From Aureispira sp. CCB-E (GTDB taxonomy: Bacteria; Bacteroidota; Bacteroidia; Chitinophagales; Saprospiraceae): DNA of 64,000 nucleotides. How positions within the stretch are numbered: position 1 is the stretch's first letter; every line of letters starts with the position of its first letter. Positions 53,320-61,171 of this stretch are shown here, piece by piece. Under the pieces are notes generated by a model that did no database searches, was not told the DNA's origin, and saw only the letters and a list, made by a program, of their open reading frames with translations. The stretch is taken from the NCBI RefSeq assembly GCF_031326345.1, contig NZ_CP133671.1, positions 5,518,001 to 5,582,000 of the forward strand. Direction: 5' to 3'. The translations under genes and the position numbers were made by a program.

Positions 53320-54726
53320 TTACTGCTTTGCAATCGACTTCATATCAATAATCTTTCCTTCCTTATCTTTGAGTACAATCCAATATTGTCCTGTTTCTAG
53401 ATGACGAATATCTATTGTATTCTGTTTGATAACAGGTCGTGAAACTCGCCCTAATTTATCTACAATCTCAACTTGTTGAAAATGAATTGTAGAGGATAGA
53501 TAAATATAATCATTAGAAGGGTTGGGGTATACTAATAGTTCATTCTGTAACAACGGTAATGTTGAAATGGCTGTATTAGGGCTGAATGAATCGTAAATAA
53601 TATAATACTGATCACTTGCTTGTCGATTCGTAAAACCAGATATAATAAATCGTCCATCGTTCCTTACTTGAATATCAATTCCCATATCAAAAGAAGTCCC
53701 GCCATAATAGCGTTCGTTTTTAATTCCTCCGATTGAATCAATTTCCATAACAAATAAATCGGTGCCTTGTATAGCGTTGTTGTACATATATCCTGTTACA
53801 AAAATTTCATTAAGAGATTTTACTACTAAATCAAAAATAGCATCTCCATTATTTGTTTTGGGTATCGTTCCTTGCCAAAGGACATTCCCTTGCAAATCTG
53901 CACGAATCAAATAAGGATCAAAAGCGGTCGAAGTTGCCGTCCCCATTTCTCCTACTATAATTAACTGGTTATCATAAATTAGAGCTTGCTTGCAACCGCC
54001 ATTGTAAGGATTGGCTACCACTGTATCCCAGAGCATATTCCCCGATGCATCACAACCAACAATAGCCACATTATAATTACCAGCAGGTTGCAATTGATCG
54101 CCGACCAAGAGGTATCCCCCTTGAGGTTTTTCTATCGCAACCATTCCAATATCATTTCCTCCCAAGTCGTGCACCTGCATCCAATCAAAATAGTTTTTAT
54201 TATCAAACTTTGAAATCAAAAAATCATTGCCAATTCGATTGGGCAGAGACGCAAAACCAGAAACAACAAAACCTCCATCCTGCGTAGCCTTGATATCAAA
54301 AAACTGTTCGGTTTGTCCTGTTTGTCCATAGGTCTCAAAAGATTCAAAGATGCCTAGAGTATCCACAATTAATATAAAACCATCTATATCACTCGTCAAG
54401 ATATTATGCGTTTCTCCTGCAATAATTAACTTACCTCCCTTATAAATCATATTATTAGGGTAATCATTTTCAGATCCTCCAAAATAGCGAATTGGAACCA
54501 TCGTATTTCCCAAAGAATCAACCCTTATCAAGGTAACATCTGCCCCACCATTCGTTCCAGTATTGGTAAACCCAACTACCCAAAAAGAACCATCTGCCAT
54601 TGGATAGGTTGCAATTGCTTTTTCATTGACCAAAGTATCTCCAAAAATAAGTTCTACTTGTGCATGCACATTCGCCATAATATTTAGAAAAAGGCATACC
54701 AATAAAATTTTCTTTAAATGGTTCAT
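53320..54726 (-). CDS. Type IX secretion cargo with beta-propeller-like repeats
   Basis: 468 residues: signal peptide (1-~22), about 7 repeats with TGGADVTLIRVDSLGN, GGSENDYPNNMIYKGGKLIIAGET, QDGGFVVSGF and NDIGMVAIEKPQGGYLLVGDQ, and a T9SS type A C-terminal sorting domain (~396-468; LLVYPNPSNDYIYLS, VDKLGRV, GQYWIVLKDKEGKII). It should be exported to the cell surface. Architecture and repeat type match the 43496-44962 product although sequence identity looks low, so they are probably distant paralogues. Confidence 0.88.
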   Translation of the reverse strand: MNHLKKILLVCLFLNIMANVHAQVELIFGDTLVNEKAIATYPMADGSFWVVGFTNTGTNGGADVTLIRVDSLGNTMVPIRYFGGSENDYPNNMIYKGGKLIIAGETHNILTSDIDGFILIVDTLGIFESFETYGQTGQTEQFFDIKATQDGGFVVSGFASLPNRIGNDFLISKFDNKNYFDWMQVHDLGGNDIGMVAIEKPQGGYLLVGDQLQPAGNYNVAIVGCDASGNMLWDTVVANPYNGGCKQALIYDNQLIIVGEMGTATSTAFDPYLIRADLQGNVLWQGTIPKTNNGDAIFDLVVKSLNEIFVTGYMYNNAIQGTDLFVMEIDSIGGIKNERYYGGTSFDMGIDIQVRNDGRFIISGFTNRQASDQYYIIYDSFSPNTAISTLPLLQNELLVYPNPSNDYIYLSSTIHFQQVEIVDKLGRVSRPVIKQNTIDIRHLETGQYWIVLKDKEGKIIDMKSIAKQ

Positions 54727-55010
54727 AATTTTTTATTTTAAGGATGGTTCCCTTTGTTATGCAACTTAAGAGCATACTACATTGAATATGGTGGTATTCG
54801 TTTTTTTTGTTTCAGTACTTATAAAAATACGCTAATATTTTTTAAAACTTATGTTCATTCCAATAAAATCATTTATTTTCTTGTGCTTGTTTGGGCAGAT
54901 TGCTTAAATTTAGTTTTCTATTATTCTAGTAGTCTATTTACTTAATACTCCGTTGATACCACGCAGTAATGTTTTACGACTCATAACAATCTAATCATAA
55001 TCCATCCACA
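54727..55010. other. Non-coding spacer between divergent genes
   Basis: About 280 nt, AT-rich. Only a short repeat fragment near 54958-54966 (CCACGCAGT) recalls the dispersed family. Nothing else seen. Confidence 0.45.
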
Positions 55011-56021
55011 ATGACTGATGCCAATAACAATCCTTTAGAGGTAAACGATTCTACCCCCAAAGAGACACTCCCTAAGAAAAAAAATAATCAGATTATAATT
55101 ATTGTCACCCTGCTTTTATTGGTCGTTTTTGCAGTGGGGTATTACTTTGTGTCTACCAAAAATGTAGCAGAAGAAAAAATTATTACGCTAGAACAAGCTG
55201 CACATCAATCGGATAGTTTATACAATGAATTAAAAGTTGAACTGGCTAGATACAAACAAGAAAATGAAGAATTGTATGCTCAAATTGCTCGAAAAGAGGC
55301 GGAGCTAGAAAGTCAGTATTCCAAAATAAAGCGCTTGATAGAACAAGCTCAAAAAGATAAAGCTGCTCGCCGAAAAATTCAATTAAAATTAAAAAATCTA
55401 GATTTAGAACTCGAAAATATGCGTGTTTATGTCGATGAACAGACCCTCGATTTGAATGAATTACGAGCTGAAAATCGCCGTCTCAAAAAAGAAAAAGAAT
55501 TGTTAGACAAACAATACGCTAAAGAGTTGGAAGAACGCAAACGACTCGCCGAAGAAGGAAAAAACCTACAAGATACCAACGAAGAACTCAACAAAAAAAT
55601 AAATACGGCTTCTGTTCTACAAACCAACAATGTACATGCCAAGGGCTTGCGCTTAAAAAATAATGGTGACCGACGTGGCATCAATTCTGCCAAACGTACG
55701 GAGTTTATAGAGGTTTGTTTTGATATTGTCAAAAACGAAGTCTGCGAACCTGGAGCCAACCGCTTTTATTTGCGCTTAATTGATCCCTCTGGTGCTGTTG
55801 TTAGTGACCCCAATAGAGGTTCGGGCAAGCTTACCTTATTTGAAGAAACGGCAACCATTAGTTACACTACCAGCAAAATATTTGAGTACAATCCTTCTGT
55901 CAAAAATCTTTGTATAGAATGGTACGCTTATCCCAATACGCCGTTTCGAGCAGGAACCTATAGAATTGAGTTGTATAACAAAGGGCGCTTGGTAGGTACC
56001 TACGATTTTAATACGAAGTAA
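55011..56021 (+). CDS. Membrane-anchored coiled-coil protein
   Basis: 336 residues: a hydrophilic cytoplasmic start, one transmembrane helix (~27-47, IIIIVTLLLLVVFAVGYYFV), a long coiled coil (~55-215) rich in E/K/R and a C-terminal beta domain (~225-336) with CFDIVKNEVCEPG, FYLRLIDPSGAVVSDP and GTYRIELYNKGRLVGTYDF. This is a single-pass, periplasm-facing architecture. The C-terminal domain probably binds a partner through its Cys pair. Function unknown; structurally it resembles Bacteroidota envelope scaffolding proteins. A strong terminator follows. Confidence 0.8.
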   Translation: MTDANNNPLEVNDSTPKETLPKKKNNQIIIIVTLLLLVVFAVGYYFVSTKNVAEEKIITLEQAAHQSDSLYNELKVELARYKQENEELYAQIARKEAELESQYSKIKRLIEQAQKDKAARRKIQLKLKNLDLELENMRVYVDEQTLDLNELRAENRRLKKEKELLDKQYAKELEERKRLAEEGKNLQDTNEELNKKINTASVLQTNNVHAKGLRLKNNGDRRGINSAKRTEFIEVCFDIVKNEVCEPGANRFYLRLIDPSGAVVSDPNRGSGKLTLFEETATISYTTSKIFEYNPSVKNLCIEWYAYPNTPFRAGTYRIELYNKGRLVGTYDFNTK

Positions 56022-56032
56022 TGCTAAAAATC

Positions 56033-56068
56033 GAAGGAGGACACCTCACACTTGAAATGTCCTCCTTC
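56033..56068. terminator. Bidirectional terminator
   Basis: An 11-bp perfect stem, GAAGGAGGACA/TGTCCTCCTTC (56033-56043 / 56058-56068). Read on the minus strand it is followed by GATTTTT; on the plus strand the T-run is weak. Confidence 0.75.
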
Positions 56069-56094
56069 TACTATTAAGAAATATTCATTTTTGA

Positions 56095-56847
56095 TTACAA
56101 TCCTATTCCACCATTTCCTGTTCCCATTTTCTGCTCTATCTCCTCCTTAAATTCATCCATTGTCTTTTTACTATATGACTCAGGAACAATAAAAGCATCC
56201 TCGTCTAAATTTTCTTTGATAACATCAATAGCGGTAATCTTAATGAGCATTCCCTCTACTCGCATCTCAAACCCTAAAGGGAATCCTTGCATCACTCCCA
56301 ATGTTTTTTCTACTTGTGAAAGGGCGGTAGGGCGTAACTTTTCAGTTAAATAAACAATCAGTTTGTCACTGCTTCCATCCCCCATCTCTAACTCTGCCTT
56401 GTAACAAGGGTACTTTGCTATCTTTTGTTTTTTGTTTTTAAAGTACTTTACCTCTACATCTTTTGTTGGTGCTTGATTTCTACCGCCAGCTTCTTTCAAT
56501 TCTTTTAGAAAATCACTGTCTTCATCAATAGATACAGCCGTTTTTTCATAAAAAGTAGGGACATCCATCAACAAGGTAAACAGATTTTCTGTCATATTAT
56601 TAATCAATTGAAAACTTGCCATTCCTCCCATAATGGAAATATCCATTTTAGAGTCTTTTCCTTTTAGGTATAAATTAATAAGAGAACTATTGGCAAATTG
56701 AGCCGCTTCGGGCATACCCTCTACCTCAATTTTGTATTTGATAATACCTTCATCAAAATTGGCAGGCTTCTTCTTTTGTGCACTTGCAGATGTAATAATC
56801 CCCAAACCAATAATCAGTGCTAATAGGAAGTTCATTCTTTGTTTCAT
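56095..56847 (-). CDS. Exported GLPGLI/DUF4412-like protein, paralogue 3
   Basis: 250 residues with signal peptide (1-~23, TSASA). It shares a plan with the next two genes upstream: IIKYKIEVEG near the start, a segment with NMTENLFTLLMDV, then KKQKIAKYPCYKAELEMG, LIVYLTEKLRP and GFPLGFEMRVEGMLIKITAIDV towards the C-terminus. The K-I-A-x-Y-x-C-x-K-A strand resembles GLPGLI/DUF4412-type Bacteroidota exported proteins, whose role is not known. It carries a unique C-terminal Gly-rich end. Confidence 0.75.
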   Translation of the reverse strand: MKQRMNFLLALIIGLGIITSASAQKKKPANFDEGIIKYKIEVEGMPEAAQFANSSLINLYLKGKDSKMDISIMGGMASFQLINNMTENLFTLLMDVPTFYEKTAVSIDEDSDFLKELKEAGGRNQAPTKDVEVKYFKNKKQKIAKYPCYKAELEMGDGSSDKLIVYLTEKLRPTALSQVEKTLGVMQGFPLGFEMRVEGMLIKITAIDVIKENLDEDAFIVPESYSKKTMDEFKEEIEQKMGTGNGGIGL

Positions 56848-56954
56848 ATGTATCTGTTTTGTTTAGTAGGCAAAAATTTATTGTTAGGGGCATTACTATA
56901 ATATACTGCATCGAAGCACAAAAAGTTAGAAAAGTAAGCTATTTTATTAATTTC

Positions 56955-57647
56955 TTAACGATTCTTTTCTATTTCTTGCTTAGCAGCTTTTTCCAAACCA
57001 TCTACTGTTGTCAACTCATAGCCCTCTGGTATACTTAAAGAAAAAGCCCCATCACTTGGCGTTCTAGAACTAACTTTATCAGCCATAACACGAACTGTTG
57101 TACCTTCATGACGCACAATAATCCCAAGTGGAAATCCTTTTATTTCATCTACTAGATAAGTTGCAAAAGGGTCTCCTTTAGGTGTAATCTTATCGGTAAT
57201 ATACAGAATAATGTTGGCACCAGATTCTTTATCCTTCATCAAGACTTTCTGACAAGTATAACCTGCAATCGTTTTAGTGTCTTCTGTATGACGCATAGGG
57301 TTTTTAGCCGCCTTTTCCATATCCGCTTTAGCTTCTGCCAACTTATTTTTTTCTAGTTGAAGTGCCTTTTTTTGCCCTAAGACATCCATTAAAGACAATC
57401 CTTTTTCTGCCTTATGATCTACTACTAAACTAACGGTGTTGGTTCCTCCTGCTACTTTTGCAACTGCCTTGGTTTTCTGACCTTTGAAAGCTACTTGCAA
57501 CGAAGAACCCATCGTTAAAAATGCTGCGGCAGGTTCATCACTATCAACACTAATAGAGTAACTAATATAACCATCCGTAAGTGCAGATTGAGCCTGTGCA
57601 GAAACAGCCAATACCATAATTGTAAATGTCAATACTAAAAGACGCAT
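56955..57647 (-). CDS. Exported GLPGLI/DUF4412-like protein, paralogue 2
   Basis: A GTG at 57674 opens the frame, but the ATG at 57647 (MRLLVLTFTIMVLAVSAQAQ) gives a clean signal peptide and 230 residues. Conserved plan: GYISYSISVDSD, TMGSSLQVAFKGQKTKAVAKV, LSLMDVLGQKKALQ, TKTIAGYTCQKVLMKD, ILYITDKITPKGDPFATYLVDEIKGFPLGI. It lies about 100 nt upstream of paralogue 3 and downstream of a repeat-filled spacer separating it from paralogue 1. Confidence 0.75.
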   Translation of the reverse strand: MRLLVLTFTIMVLAVSAQAQSALTDGYISYSISVDSDEPAAAFLTMGSSLQVAFKGQKTKAVAKVAGGTNTVSLVVDHKAEKGLSLMDVLGQKKALQLEKNKLAEAKADMEKAAKNPMRHTEDTKTIAGYTCQKVLMKDKESGANIILYITDKITPKGDPFATYLVDEIKGFPLGIIVRHEGTTVRVMADKVSSRTPSDGAFSLSIPEGYELTTVDGLEKAAKQEIEKNR

Positions 57648-58105
57648 AAATTTTTTATTAGATAAATAGTCCACTTCTTTTTAGTTGCCAGCAAAACATT
57701 AAAAGTACCTTGTGTTAACTAATTTTACTATTACTTAGTAGTTCGTTGATTAGTTCGCTACGCTCATGAGGGCGCAAGCTTAGTTTTTTACTTTTTTACC
57801 AAAAAGACAAAAAAGTACATTTATATTAACTTGATAATCAGAATTTTAACACAAAACGCAATGAATGCGCAACTTACTGATCATCAACTGCGAAGCACTC
57901 ATGCAATAAACTAATAAAGTTTAGCTTCGCTGCTACTGTGTGGTTTAAACGAACTATTGATTACTAAAAGAAGCGGATTAATAATTAGGAATTTATTTAA
58001 GAACATTATCATCAGTCATTTACAATAGTACTGTCATTGCAAACAACCAACCATTAAATTTGATAACAAAACACCAAAAATTAGTGCTACTAAGAATGCC
58101 CCATC
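57648..58105. repeat. Spacer with dispersed repeats, ~120-nt core copy 3
   Basis: Between paralogues 2 and 1. The core at about 57738-57900 matches the copies at 10421-10663 and 45833-46342: CGCTACGCTCATGAGGGCGC, TTTTTACTTTTTTACC, CCAAAAAGACAAAAAAGTAC, TTGATAATCAGAAT, TTAACACAAAACGCAA, then GATCATCAACTGCGAAGCAC. A further GCTTCGCTGCTACTGTGTGG unit lies at about 57927-57946. No ORF. Confidence 0.75.
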
Positions 58106-58813
58106 TTACAGACCTAACGTTCCACCCATATTTTTGAGATCTTCTTCTGTCATTTTAGTGTAACCTTCAGGAACCTTCGTATTGAAGATTTTTTTAGATA
58201 ATTTATCCAAGGAAATATTAACTGCTTCAATCTTAAACTTCATTCCTTCTGCTTCCACTTCCCATGCCAAAGGAAAACCTTTCAAGCCAGAAAATTTCAT
58301 CATATCCATATCCCCCAGATTGCCTGGTTTAATTTTTTCTGTGATATACACAATAACAGGATTGGGTGAACCTTCTACGGTCATTTTAGCCTCTTGGCAT
58401 TTATACCCTGCAATTTTTTTATACGTTTTGGTATACTCTACCTGTGGTGGCTTTTGGTTGACGTTTTTAGATTCTTCAGCCGTTTTTTCCATAGACTCGT
58501 TGTTCATTTCCATAAACTTCTTTTGTCCCATCATATCCATCAACAACAAACCTTTTTTATCCTTATTGTCAAAACGACCATCTATTTTTATCATTCCGCT
58601 CATTACATCTCCAACAACTTTGGCATTATTAGGAGTAAAAAACAGATCTATAGTAGATCCAGTTAATGCTGCTGCCATTCCACCTTCGGCAGTAATTGTA
58701 TATTTTACATGTGCCTCATCAACTGTTTTCGATTTCTTTTTCTGTGCAAATGTTGGTGCTGATATAGCGACCAATAAGAGGCTAAATGTAAAAAGTTTTA
58801 ATACTGATTTCAT
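58106..58813 (-). CDS. Exported GLPGLI/DUF4412-like protein, paralogue 1
   Basis: 235 residues with signal peptide (1-~23, TFAQ). Conserved plan: AHVKYTITAEGG, GSTIDLFFTPNNAKVVGDV, LLLMDMMGQKKFMEM, YKKIAGYKCQEAKMTV, VIVYITEKIKPG, LKGFPLAWEVEAEGMKFKIEAVNISL. Closest to paralogue 2 by its LMDxxGQKK motif. Probably periplasmic or surface-associated; function unknown. Confidence 0.78.
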   Translation of the reverse strand: MKSVLKLFTFSLLLVAISAPTFAQKKKSKTVDEAHVKYTITAEGGMAAALTGSTIDLFFTPNNAKVVGDVMSGMIKIDGRFDNKDKKGLLLMDMMGQKKFMEMNNESMEKTAEESKNVNQKPPQVEYTKTYKKIAGYKCQEAKMTVEGSPNPVIVYITEKIKPGNLGDMDMMKFSGLKGFPLAWEVEAEGMKFKIEAVNISLDKLSKKIFNTKVPEGYTKMTEEDLKNMGGTLGL

Positions 58814-59186
58814 TGTATTGTATTTTTAAAAGATTAGTAAGTAGGTGATTATGCTTTTCCATCTAAGCAACGCTCTAATTCACGAATAGTTTCAGATCTT
58901 ATTGCTTTAATTCTTATTATACAAAAGGAATACCATAAATGTTTTCTTACCTGTTTTTTCAATTCTATTAAGATATTAATCCTCCGTTAATTAGTTTGCT
59001 TTGTTACTCCCTTCGGTCGTGAGCTCGCTATGCTCGGTTCGCTCATGACCTTCGGCTTTTGTGCTATTAGCACAAGCCTACTCGGCAAGCTTAGTTACCT
59101 GCGGTGCTACTGCGTGGTTCCACGGAGTAATTAATAGCTTTTTTAAAAGAATAGCACTATAAGATAGGATACCCTCTAAGACCTGT
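58814..59186. repeat. Spacer with dispersed repeats
   Basis: Contains (about 58990-59130) CTTCGGTCGTGAGCTCGC, GGTTCGCTCATGACCTTCGG, TTTGTGCTATTAGCACAAGC and GGTGCTACTGCGTGGTTCCA. The GTTCGCT...CATGACCTT...TTTGTGCTA segment corresponds, inverted, to part of the 40041-40161 element. No ORF seen. Confidence 0.7.
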
Positions 59187-60122
59187 TTATTTTTTCTTTT
59201 TTCTTCGAGCCGCACGTTGTTCTTTTTTAGATTTTGGTAAACCTCCCATAGCAACTAACTTTTTGAAATCTTTTACCAAGTCATTGGGCACCATGATAGC
59301 TAAATCATAATGTTTAATCTTCCAAACACCATCTTTTTTTACCAAAACCCCCGATCCACGACAAGTTCCCATTTGAGTATCGAGCATTTCCTCAAACCAA
59401 GCTGTTTTTTGATTGTTACTAAAATAAATTTCACGCTTAGAAGCAGTAAATGCCCAAGCAGTATCGCGCTCAAAGGCAAACTTCGACCACTCTCTCAATT
59501 CGTCTCTCAACCAACGTTCCGAGGCATCTGTCCCTAAGTAAATGCCATCTTCTGTCATTGCTCCAAAGAAAGCATCGGCATCCGCTGTCGCTGAAGCTTC
59601 GTGCCAATGGTTCAAGACGTTCTCAACCATCCCCTTATTCTCCACAACCGTTTCTTCTGTGATACAATTTTCTTTTCGACGCGTATCTGTGATGTTTGTA
59701 ATTAGCCAAGTTCCTTTTTCAGATTTCCCTAAGGTAAATACATTGACTCCACAATGACTCAACTGATTCGTTGCCCCTGTAAACATCGTATATTCAGTCC
59801 ATACAATTGCCAAATTATCATCTTGACTAATATCATAGTTCCATAAACGCTCATCATAAACGTATTTTTTGGCAATTACACGCTTCATAAATGTCAAAAA
59901 AGAAGCTTTAGGCACCGCTTGAATTTTGGGAGTGCCGTTTTGAGTTAGTGTTGTAAAAAGTACGCATTGATCGTGCATCAATTGATCTAATGCTATCGTG
60001 TCTTTAGCCTCCATGGCAACAAAAAAATTATCTATTACTTTTCTAATTTCTCCCTTCGATTGAGCCTGAATAGCATTACTCCAAAGAGCAATCAACAATG
60101 TAAAAATTAAATTATATTTCAT
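59187..60122 (-). CDS. Exported protein with two SnoaL/NTF2-like domains
   Basis: A TTG at 60152 opens the frame; the ATG at 60122 (MKYNLIFTLLIALWSNAIQAQ) gives a clean signal peptide and 311 residues. Two NTF2/DUF4440-like domains follow in tandem: residues ~25-150 (IRKVIDNFFVAMEAKDTIALDQLMHDQCV) and ~165-290 (VENVLNHWHEASATADADAFFGAMTEDGIYLGTDASE...WLVKKDGVWKIKHYDLAI). The C-terminus is basic (KKSKKEQRAARRKKKK). Each domain forms a cone with an enclosed cavity; binding or lyase-type roles are precedented. The role here is unknown. Confidence 0.82.
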   Translation of the reverse strand: MKYNLIFTLLIALWSNAIQAQSKGEIRKVIDNFFVAMEAKDTIALDQLMHDQCVLFTTLTQNGTPKIQAVPKASFLTFMKRVIAKKYVYDERLWNYDISQDDNLAIVWTEYTMFTGATNQLSHCGVNVFTLGKSEKGTWLITNITDTRRKENCITEETVVENKGMVENVLNHWHEASATADADAFFGAMTEDGIYLGTDASERWLRDELREWSKFAFERDTAWAFTASKREIYFSNNQKTAWFEEMLDTQMGTCRGSGVLVKKDGVWKIKHYDLAIMVPNDLVKDFKKLVAMGGLPKSKKEQRAARRKKKK

Positions 60123-60226
60123 ACTATTTATTAATATTTTAATACTCAACAAAATGACCTAAGCAGTCGGCGTTGTTCTAATAAAACTACTAGATCAATA
60201 TAATCCTAAGATAATTTTTTTTGTTA

Positions 60227-60288
60227 AAAAAATAAGTCGTAACTCATATTCATCTTCTATAAACAAAGAGATATACGACTTACGACTT
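60227..60288 (-). terminator. Terminator of the LytTR/LytS operon
   Basis: On the minus strand a 9-bp stem AAGTCGTAA/TTACGACTT (60288-60280 / 60242-60234) with a large loop is followed by ATTTTTTTAAC. It lies about 130 nt after the LytTR stop. Confidence 0.65.
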
Positions 60289-60418
60289 AAAAGCAACGAC
60301 GAAAACAACTGTTTAAGCAAGCACTCAAAATGATTCGTAAACATTTTGTCTGTCTTTTGAGTTTAGCTCAATCAAAATCCAATGCAAAATATAATTTAAA
60401 CAAATTCTGCTTCCTGAC

Positions 60419-61162
60419 TTATAGCTTCCGCATATTAATTAACTCCATAAACAACGTTTTTTTACGCCTAGACACTTCTACTTCTGAGCCATCCCCCATT
60501 CTAATTTTATTCTTCGTTTTCATAAACTGTTGAATATGACTAAGATTAATTAAGTGCGATTGGTGTACTCTAAAAAAACCTTCGGAAGCCAATAGTTCCT
60601 CAAACTCTTTCAAAGTTTTGGGAGCGACAATTTTTTTGCCAGTAGCTAGATAAATAATGGTATAATTACTACTTGCCTCACAACGAATAATTTCAGAAAT
60701 GCGCACAAAATGAAATTCATCTACAGAAGGAATCGCAATTTTATCAAACTTGTTTTCCTTATACAATTCAAACATACTATCGACGCTCTGTGCAGAATTT
60801 TCATTACTCGACTGTTGCACCTTGCCTACGGCATCAATTAACTCCAAAGGATCAATTGGTTTCAGCAAATAGTCAATAGCAGAATATTTAAAAGCCTTGA
60901 GGGCATATTCATCATAAGCTGTTGTAAACACCAAATTAAAATTAATTTTTGGCAAACGTTTGAGCAAGTCAAAACCTGTTCCATCGTTCATTTTGATGTC
61001 TAAAAACACCAAATCTACCTTTTTGCTAGCAATTAATTTTAGTCCCTCTTCTACGCCGTCTGCTGTCCCTACTACATTAACGTCAGGGCAATGCATTTGC
61101 AAAAATTTCATCAGCGTTATTTGAGCTGCTTGCTCATCATCTATAATTACCGTGTCAATCAT
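60419..61162 (-). CDS. LytTR-family response regulator
   Basis: 247 residues: receiver domain (1-~120) with Asp8/Asp9 and phospho-acceptor Asp55 in VDLVFLDIKMND, Lys in YLLKPID; then a LytTR DNA-binding domain (~140-247) with VDEFHFVRISEIIRCEASSNYTIIYL and FFRVHQSHLINLSHIQQF. It begins 9 nt after the kinase gene and is the output of that kinase. LytTR proteins bind direct repeats upstream of target genes; no target could be identified here. Confidence 0.95.
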   Translation of the reverse strand: MIDTVIIDDEQAAQITLMKFLQMHCPDVNVVGTADGVEEGLKLIASKKVDLVFLDIKMNDGTGFDLLKRLPKINFNLVFTTAYDEYALKAFKYSAIDYLLKPIDPLELIDAVGKVQQSSNENSAQSVDSMFELYKENKFDKIAIPSVDEFHFVRISEIIRCEASSNYTIIYLATGKKIVAPKTLKEFEELLASEGFFRVHQSHLINLSHIQQFMKTKNKIRMGDGSEVEVSRRKKTLFMELINMRKL

Positions 61163-61171
61163 GTTGTTTTA

